A model generated the notes under the pieces. That model was not told the origin of the DNA, ran no database searches, and saw only the letters and a list, made by a program, of their open reading frames with translations. Of a stretch of 64,000 nucleotides of DNA, positions 57,651-64,000 are shown piece by piece. This DNA is from Torreya grandis (taxonomy: Eukaryota > Streptophyta > Pinopsida > Cupressales > Taxaceae): contig JARHVA010000006.1 of NCBI GenBank assembly GCA_037957365.1, positions 10,168,501 through 10,232,500 on the forward strand, written 5' to 3'. The stretch's first letter is position 1. Every line of letters begins with the position of its first letter. A program made the translations under genes and the position numbers.

Positions 57651-58260
57651 TATATGCTTCAATAGTCTAGTTTCATGCATGCAATCAAAGGAATGTGGTC
57701 ATTGTGTCCATAAACCCTAGTAGCAAGTATAATTTACTCAATATGGATGTGGCTCGATGTTTATAGATTCAAGCAAAATATATCAAAGAAGCTCAAGTAA
57801 ATGATAAGAAGATTCAAGTTTTTATAGATTTGAAGCTCACTATGGCCAAATATGTTTTGCATTCATATTTTTATGCTTTAGATATACATGATTTGGATAT
57901 TGTTCTAGGGTATCCTTGGTAAGATACTTTGGGAACGACCAATATTAATGTACATAAGAAGTTCATCAAGCTTTGGTACAAAAGAAAGAAAGTCACTTTG
58001 TAGGATATCATACTTAGTGAAGAACAAAGAAAGTTCATGGTAGAGCATGAGGATGAGAATGAAGTTGATGAAGAAGAGCATAAAGAAAATTTGACTTAAA
58101 AAAAAAATGAAGAAACAGTACAAACAAAGGAGAACACTTCATCTAATCAAGAGACAAAGTCATTACCAAATGAAAAGGTGGAAGAGGTAGAAGAAAATGT
58201 TGATAAAATCAAAGTATCAGAAAATGATACTAAAGTCGAGGCATATAGACACCCACATCA
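57651..58260 (+). pseudogene. P1 aspartic protease and Glu/Lys-rich extension
   Basis: The C-terminal half is clear: YALDIHDLDIVLGYPW, then DTLGTTNINV and LWYKRKKVTL, as in the gypsy retropepsin block D(I/V)VLGMxWLxxLG. Upstream the block that should hold D-S-G reads VSINPSSKYNLLNMDVA, so the catalytic Asp is lost. Four to five stops (TAG or TAA, at Gln or Trp-like positions) break the frame. After the protease comes a Glu/Lys/Asn-rich extension (EHEDENEVDEEEHKENL) ending in a His cluster. Confidence 0.75.
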
Positions 58261-58665
58261 TCATGAGGCAACAATCATGGAGGCATGTTAGGTAGCATCA
58301 TAGCAACAATCACTTTAACTATATAGGAAATCAAAGGAAGAATCGCTATGGCTACATATGGAATCAAAGGAGCAAAAAATATATCTATACATGGAATTAG
58401 AGTAGTGCAATGGATTATGGCACAATTAATCAATGCAGCAATCAATATAGATATGCATGGAAGCCAACAAATAAATACTATGGTTATGTATGGAATCACA
58501 ATAGCGCAATGGAACATGGAACATGGAATTAAAGGAGGAATCATCATGCATGAACATAAAGGAGGTACAACTACGTTCAAGAATGGAATCAAAGTGCCAC
58601 AATGGAATTTTCAAACAGGTTGGAGAGATATAACCTACCAAGATCACTTACACAGGATTGGATGA
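58261..58665 (+). repeat. P1 3' part with repeated ATGGAATCA words
   Basis: ATGGAATCA, ATGGAATTA or ATGGAAC occur about eight times (near 58356, 58393, 58450, 58490, 58510-58535 and 58583) at irregular spacing, leaving all three plus frames partly open. One frame is Tyr/Trp/Asn-rich (RYGYIWNQRSKKYIYTWN), another has 105 open codons at 58348-58665. I cannot tell which, if any, was coding. Confidence 0.55.
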
Positions 58666-58746
58666 TTGTGCATAGAGGAACGTGTGAAATGACTTGAAGA
58701 ACACTTATTACTTGGTTTTTTCTCATGTTTCAAGAACGAAACATGT

Positions 58747-58756
58747 CAAGGAGGGA
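58747..58756 (+). promoter_or_regulatory. P1 polypurine tract
   Basis: AAGGAGGGA directly before the LTR start TGACATGTCATGTACC. Confidence 0.85.
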
Positions 58757-59090
58757 TGACATGTCATGTACCTAGGGATATAATACTATAATGTATATAG
58801 ATTGATGGAGATGTCGACATGTAGCACACATCCCTCTTAGTTGTATGGGTCAAATAGATTGGGTCAAATGAGTAACTTGCAAAATTAGTTACATTGGGTA
58901 ATGTGTCAGTGTCCATAGAGGTTAGGTGTGAACCCATCCATTATTAGTAATAGAGATCTTTATAAATGAGATGAATATTGTTGTAAAGTATGGGAAGTAA
59001 GTGTTGAATCTTCTATTTGTTATAAAAATATTGGAGGTGTCCCCCTCCAAAATGGAATAGTGGAGTTATTCCTTCCTTAAGGAGTGTTGT
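58757..59090 (+). repeat. P1 3' LTR, cut off by T3
   Basis: Follows the 5' LTR from its start to AAGGAGTGTTGT, where similarity ends abruptly at 59090. The remaining ~120 bases should lie on the far side of T3, beyond the window. Confidence 0.78.
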
Positions 59091-59617
59091 TGTTTCAGTG
59101 AATTTCTACTTATTTACTCAAGAAGAAAGAGTAAAACTAAAAAGAAGGGTAAGGATGGTAGAACCTGGATTTGGTTTGCGCTCTGTGATCCAGACAGTTG
59201 TGAGAGCTCCTCTTTGGCTTGGAAGGATGACTTGCATAAGAAAGAGACTAAAAAAAGGTTGTGTTAGTTAGGTAGGAAGGTGGATTGCCTAGCAAGCTAG
59301 ATCCAAGAAGTACATGACTTCCTTAGAGGTTGTCAATCCACCTTTTAAGACAAGATAATGCTGATAAAAAAAGGTTGCATAACATAAATGAAAGTACTTA
59401 ATATAGGTGAAATAAATACTATTCAAAATAAATGTTTAGATTAACAAGAAAATATTAAGGTGAATGCCAGACTATCAAAATATGGTTCAAGTATGGTCAA
59501 GTTGTTGTTTCTGGTCTGTATTGTGATAGAAGTCAAGAAAATAGGGTTCTGGTTGAGGGTAAGAAGTGGTTTCTGCTTGCTGAATTTGGGTGTCTAGTTT
59601 TGCACAGTGACCGTTGG

Positions 59618-59702
59618 CTGTCAAGGTGACCATCGATGATCACCCATCGACGATCAGAGTGTTCATCGACAGTCAAGGTGATCATCGACAATTACTGTCG
59701 AT
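59618..59702. repeat. GATCGTCGA-type repeat cluster, first
   Basis: Words of the form TCGACNGTCAAGGTGATCAT occur about four times, e.g. CATCGACGATC, CATCGACAGTCAAGGTGATC, CATCGACAATTACTGTCGAT. Confidence 0.75.
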
Positions 59703-60254
59703 TCTGGTTTGAGTCAAGAAGGTTTCTTGGTTGAGGTTGTAGGATGGTTTGGCAAGGTGGGCTTGGGTCAGATATCAGTTGCGAGGTAGAGGGTAAGGTT
59801 CAAAGGTGGTTGATTCAAGGGTTAGTCATTCAGATGACTGAAAAGAGGTTATGGGTGGATGGGTGCAATTTCTAAACTAAATAATTAAAACTTAAAACAA
59901 AGAATAATATACTTAGCTCATGGTTTGACGGTTGATGGCTTAGAGAAGTTTTGGAGCTTGTTGAAGATGATTGCTGATGAAGAGATACTTGCATAAGAAG
60001 TTGATGATGGATCTTGATATCTGGTATGTCTCCTACTCTTGCCTCCTGATGATCTACTTACCTCCTCTCTCTCTCTCTCTCTCAAGTTCTCTTTTTATAA
60101 GAAGGAGAGGTGCAACATTATGTTAATAATGGGTCCAACTTACTGTCTAAATATAACGCACGCATGCATTGGTTCGCACACGAATTAGACGAGCTAATTA
60201 TTAAAAAAAAAGTCAGAGTTGAAAGGTCAATTAAGTTGTTCAGGTGGTGAACCC

Positions 60255-60350
60255 TGACCGTCGACGATCAAGGTGATCGTCGACAGTCAAGGTGATCGTC
60301 AATGATCAAGGTGATCGTCGATGGTCAGGATGATCTTTGACGGTTGACAG
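60255..60350. repeat. GATCGTCGA-type repeat cluster, second, with hairpin
   Basis: About four units of ~24 bases, GTCNANGATCAAGGTGATCG. The first two units form a perfect 10-base inverted repeat (GTCGACGATC / GATCGTCGAC, 60260-60284) with a 5-base loop. Confidence 0.85.
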
Positions 60351-60524
60351 GGCCAAGGTAGAAAGCTTAAGGTTGGCTTAGCCAGTAGGTCAAACTGACT
60401 TGGGTCAGGTGGGTTAGGATCGGTTACGGGTCAAAAGGGTCAAATTGGTCACAAGGCGGTCTTGAGGTGGCCCTAGGGAATTTCGACATTCAAAATCATG
60501 GTGTGCAAATTTTTGGTATCTACA

Positions 60525-60540
60525 TTTTGCCCTTTTTTTT
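60525..60540 (-). promoter_or_regulatory. T3 polypurine tract
   Basis: On the minus strand AAAAAAAAGGGCAAAA ends exactly where TGTAGATACC begins; same layout as T1. Confidence 0.85.
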
Positions 60541-60818
60541 ATGCGGCTTTGAATTTAAAAGCTGTAAAACAAAAACTAATCACTAGTTAAAGGTCTGGTT
60601 GCCCCGAGTATGGGAGGAGGTGTTCTCCCTCAAATCAGGAGTCGATGAGGTAATATAGAATCAAGTGCAGGTTTGATAAGGTGAATGAAGGTGATGACGA
60701 AGGTAAACATCATGAAGGTGAGTGATAGGTTGGGCACTTGAAGCACAAATGAGCACGCAAAGGGTGACAAAAAGGTGTGATAGCCAAAACCGCACATTGA
60801 CGAGGTTGCCATAGTTGG

Positions 60819-60820
<2 letters not shown>

Positions 60821-60876
<56 letters not shown>
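60821..60876. repeat. (AT)28 microsatellite
   Basis: Uninterrupted AT dinucleotides over 56 bases. Confidence 0.95.
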
Positions 60877-60878
<2 letters not shown>

Positions 60879-61125
60879 TTTATATTCACATATTAGAGTA
60901 AAATGTTGATGTATTTTTATCCATTATTAGCTAATCTTATGTTGTATTTGCATTTTAGTATATCCCTAGTTAGATACTTATTGGTTACAACACTTGGTTT
61001 AGATACTTTTTGGTTTATATATATATAAGGACAAATGACAAGTGGATCGCATGACTGCATTTAGGCATGGGTTTTAGGTACACTCATAACGCATGTCTCC
61101 TAAGCGATCTCTGTGTTTCGACGGG

Positions 61126-61240
61126 TATCCAAGGCAGGAAGTGTTCCTGGTGAAAACACAAGTTGGTCAAGTGTCACAGGTATCCGAGGTAGGAAGTGCT
61201 CCCGAAAAGACACAAGTCGGTCTAGTATGTGCTAGGTGGT
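61126..61240. repeat. ~66-bp tandem duplication
   Basis: GGTATCCAAGGCAGGAAGTG and GGTATCCGAGGTAGGAAGTG each lead into CTCCnG or TTCCTGG, then AnACACAAGTnGGTCnAGT. Confidence 0.8.
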
Positions 61241-61414
61241 GCAAGTTCAAAAAGGTGGTCAACATGGCAATTGTTGTCGTTGTGATCAAAATAAGCAAGC
61301 AAAAGTCATCGCAAAACATGCACTAGTTGGGTCGAAATGGACCAATGGTGAGATGACAAGGTGGTCGGGGTGGGTGGAGAAGGTAGACTCCATGGGTGGG
61401 TGATAGGTTGGTGG

Positions 61415-62915
61415 AGAAAGGTGATCTCTAATGGTTAGTTCAAAAAGGTAAGGTTGGGTTGTGGAGAAAGATGATCTCTAATGGTTAGTTTGTGGAGAAA
61501 GGTAATCTCCAATGTTGGTGGTGTTCAAATTGGTTGCCAAATTTGAGGTACCACTTGGTTTGGTAAAAAGGTGCCCCATTTTCTAGTGAAAGGGTACAAA
61601 GTGGGTAGTTGGGGGTGTTAATGACCCAAAAAAAAAAGACATACGTCTTGACAAGGTTGTCATGAAAGTAGGAGTAGGCTAAATGCTCCAATTAGCAAAG
61701 ACCATAATGGCAAGATGGGTGGGCTTATGAACATAAACCCTTCATACTTTACTTAGTTGTTAGTTTGATGGTTAAAAAGGTAGCTTGATCACGAAGTGTT
61801 AAGTAAGCTCAAAAATCCCTTAATTTGTTAGAGGGTAAAAAGGGAGATGGGTGAAAGTGTGACCTTGAAAAGATGGCTTACCCCTTCTATAGTTAACCTA
61901 GGAACCATGATAGACAAGTCCATGCTTTATGCTGGGTGTAGACTGATCAATGCATGAAGTCTACTAATGCTATTGTGAAAATTGATTGTGGCTTTCTTGG
62001 AATTGCTTTGCTTTTTTTTAATAAGATCTTTTGATTGCTTTGTTTGATGGTGGTAGGAAAATGATCAATGCGGGAAGCTTACAAGTGATAGTTGGTTTGA
62101 CAAAGTTGACTTAGCCATCCTTCAAGGGAGTGGTCTAAGCTTTAGATTTGCACATGTTGATAGTTGTCCTTCAAGGAAGCAGTGTATATTTTTAAGCAAT
62201 TCTGATAGGTATGGGTAGTCATCTTTCAAGGAAGTAATCTGCAATGCTAAATATGTGACCCAAGTGATATTTGGTATCCCAAATGCATTTATACTCATTT
62301 ATACATGGACAAGTCTATATAGACGTAAGGTTTTCCTTTATGGGGGCGAAACCATAGCACAAGAAGGTTGATGATGGATAAAAGAGGTTTAAGTGACAAC
62401 AACCATGGGAATCTATCTTGTAAAGGTGTGGAAAGTACCATGAGAATCATGCCATGGGTAGAGTTGGGGTACCCATGTTCAAGATTAGGCTAAAAAGTTG
62501 TGACGAATAATCACATGATCTTGTTTGTAGTCGGTTGTCCTTAAAAATAAGGAAATGAAGTTGATAAGACAACAAAGGATGAGCTTAAGTTAGACATAAG
62601 ATGACTTAGGAACTTGTTTTTAACAAAAGAACATACAAGAGCACAAAGCATTGAGGGGTTTAGGCTCAGACATGCCCCAGATCCATACTTATGCATGAAT
62701 GGTTTGGGCCTATCAGGGCTGAAGATGTCCCCCAGTTAATTTTTGACACTTGAAAAGACATGGAAAAGATGCTATATTGATAAATGGTTAAAAGGCAAGG
62801 TTGGTTAGGTGGTTGGGTTGCGGAGAAAGGTGATCTTCAATGGTTGGCTAGGTTAGTTGGAAAAAAGGTTTGGTTGGGTTGGTTGGAGAAAGGTGATATC
62901 TAACGGTTAATTTGG
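61415..62915. repeat. GGAGAAAGGTGATCTCTAATGG word, five scattered copies
   Basis: Copies at about 61415, 61460, 61493, 62820 and 62882. Variants: AGATGATC, GGTAATCTCCAATG, GATCTTCAATGG, GATATCTAACGG. The first three are close together, the others a kilobase away. Confidence 0.75.
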
Positions 62916-64000
62916 TTTGATAAGGCAAGGCTAGGTGGCTAAAGCCTTTTGGAAGGAGATTTCCCCCAGTTGTTCTTTCCACAAGGTCGAGCTGGGAAGG
63001 GATCCCAAGGCAAAGGTGTTGGTTAGCAAAGAAGGCTTAGGAAGGATGAAGATGACTTCATTTGCCTCCCAAGGGTTGTTAGTTGTTAGTTTGGAGTTTA
63101 AGTTTTAAGTGGTGGTTCAGGTGGGATCTCCGTTATGGTGCTATGGCCAAGGAAACATTGTTGGGTCGGATTTAGGTAGGTTTGAGGTCTAGAAATGATG
63201 TTGGGAACATCATCCTGAAATAAAGGTGGGTTGGACAAGAGTGTCGGATTGTCCTAATGAGGGAGCTTAGGTGAGGTGTGGATAGCTTGGATAAAAGGGT
63301 AGCTGAAATTCAAGAAATTTTGAATGGAGGGTTGATGTTGGTTTGTCTTGATAGATAAATTTCTTATGGTTGGATTAAAAGCTGGGTTGATCATGGTTGA
63401 TTGATTTGGTTTTGAGGTTGGTTTGATTGGTTAAGGTAGGATTGCTTAAAGACATTCAAGGCTAAGTTGGGGGGAACACGAAGAATATCATTTGGAACCT
63501 CCTTTTAATCGATAAGGTTTTGGACAAACATCTTAAAAGAACCACATATGTCTACCACATGTCCGTTTGTACAATGATACGTACAAAACTCATTCTCTAT
63601 GAACCAAATAGGTTTTGGAAGAGAAGCATCGATAGGTTTGATTTAAGGGAGTCTAATGATAGAAGCCCTTAAGAGTTAGTCAGAGATTATGGCATATGAT
63701 TCCCCCAGTGGGATATACTACCTAGGAAGAGGGTGCACCAATGGCTCATAAGGTTGTGAGCTAATTGGTTGGTTTGGTAAAGTTGGTTGGTCGAATAAAT
63801 TGGATTGACTCGACAAGTTTGAATGATTTGATGGGTTGGGTATGCTTCATAAGGTTGGTGGGTTGGAAAAATTTGGTTGATAGTTATTGGTTTGACTTGG
63901 TGAGGTTGGTTGGTTTAATAAGATTGGTGGGTTTGAAAAGTTTGGTTGGTTTGATAAGGTAGATAAGGTAGGTTTGTTTGATAGGTTGGGCAAGGTTAAG
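62790..64000. repeat. Degenerate GGTTGGTTTGATAAG repeats
   Basis: G/T-rich sequence with GGTTGG, GGTTTGATAAG, GGTGGGTTGG and AAGTTTGG recurring with no fixed period; densest from 63760 to the end. It gives Val/Gly/Leu-rich frames that are not genes. Confidence 0.7.

Larger units (their letters stand above)
56356..59090 (+). mobile_element. P1: compact LTR element with gag-like part and protease only
   Basis: A 5' LTR (56356-56826), an iMet primer site (56829-56840), 1.9 kb of internal sequence, a PPT (58747-58756) and a 3' LTR (58757-59090) cut off by T3. The internal part reads, on the plus strand, a gag-like region, a very acidic stretch, an aspartic protease and a repeat-bearing tail. There is no room for, and no trace of, RT or integrase, so either P1 is non-autonomous or it lost pol by deletion. 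Confidence 0.78.
59091..60524 (-). repeat. T3 3' LTR
   Basis: The left end is set where the P1 LTR match stops (TGTTTCAGTG); the right end GGTATCTACA is set by the PPT. It contains two clusters of GATCGTCGA-type words (59618-59702 and 60255-60350) and a (CT)n run at 60064-60083. The partner LTR is outside the window, so the ends are not checked by a pair. Confidence 0.68.
59091..64000 (-). mobile_element. T3: left (3') end of a Tat-like gypsy element, continues past window
   Basis: A 1.43-kb 3' LTR (59091-60524) is followed by a PPT and at least 3.4 kb of 3' untranslated sequence. On the minus strand the LTR starts TGTAGATACCAAAAATTT, the same type of start as T1. No pol is visible before the window ends, as expected for a minus-strand Tat-like element with a long 3' untranslated region. 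The lineage is inferred from these traits only. Confidence 0.72.
60541..64000 (-). other. T3 3' untranslated region, repeat-rich
   Basis: No protein motif on either strand. Contents: an (AT)28 tract at 60821-60876; a ~66-bp duplication at 61126-61240; a GGAGAAAGGTGATCTCTAATGG-type word five times between 61415 and 62900; phrases with CCCCCAGTT at 62730 and 62964 and CCCCCAGTG at 63703; and GGTTGGTTTGATAAG-like degenerate repeats from about 62790 to the window end. The frames at 61093-61326 and 63765-63962 come from these repeats. Confidence 0.65.

Noticed and set aside
58275..58665. Opposing frames of 73-105 codons
   Set aside because: Produced by the ATGGAATCA repeat; Ile/Cys-rich minus-strand reading is its complement.
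63765..63962. Val/Leu/Gly-repeat protein
   Set aside because: The frame is a translation of the degenerate GGTTGG repeat and has no start context or conservation evidence.
1..64000. tRNA, rRNA or host protein-coding genes
   Set aside because: I looked for cloverleaf-like and exon-like stretches and found none I could support; a tRNAscan or protein-homology search could still reveal short exons in the AT-rich spacers at 18.1-22 kb and 50.5-56.3 kb.

Overview
This window is repeat-dense plant nuclear DNA and I see no convincing host gene. The evidence for a seed plant is: Ty3/gypsy elements of the Tat/Ogre type (a second, archaeal-type RNase H beside the RT-RNase H is read in one copy), a tRNA-Arg-type primer-binding site, tRNA-iMet-type primer sites, a Ty1/copia element with plant-style gag, AT-rich spacers and long dinucleotide microsatellites. 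Nested, decayed LTR retrotransposons fit a large repeat-rich genome; the species cannot be read from this sequence.

Layout, left to right. 1-1177: AT-rich flank. 1178-17260: a complete but dead Tat-type gypsy element on the minus strand (called T1) with two ~1.2-kb LTRs, PBS, PPT, gag, protease, RT, two RNase H domains, integrase and a 2.4-kb repeat-bearing 3' untranslated region. 17261-23276: spacer with a copia LTR carrying a degenerate iMet PBS (17589-18080), (AT)n and (AG)n tracts, a fragment that recurs inverted at about 44.72-45.03 kb, and a ~90-bp minisatellite (about 22.0-23.28 kb). 23277-43900: a second Tat-type element on the minus strand (T2), split in its RNase H region by a third element. 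28380-35126: that third element (G1), a minus-strand LTR element with 1.6-kb LTRs, a clear tRNA-Arg PBS and only gag, so probably non-autonomous (TR-GAG-like). 43905-45200: a third, partial copy of the T2 LTR in tandem with its 5' LTR. 46030-50543: a plus-strand Ty1/copia element (C1) with gag to RNase H readable through many stops, a 3' LTR but no adjacent 5' LTR. 50544-56355: AT-rich spacer without a supportable gene. 56356-59090: a compact plus-strand LTR element (P1) with an iMet PBS and only an acidic gag-like part and a dead aspartic protease. 59091-64000: the left end of a third Tat-like minus-strand element (T3), inserted into the 3' LTR of P1; its PPT, LTR and repeat-rich 3' region are here and its coding part lies beyond the window.

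None of the elements can be autonomous now: pol is full of stops, many of them the kind made by C-to-T change. The best-preserved reading frame is the G1 gag (285 codons). The parts most worth a second look are the two pol-less elements (G1 and P1), the minisatellite, the repeat arrays in the 3' untranslated regions of all three Tat-like elements, and a recurring family of GATCG/GTCGA-rich near-palindromic words in leaders and LTRs. All similarity and identity statements are by eye.
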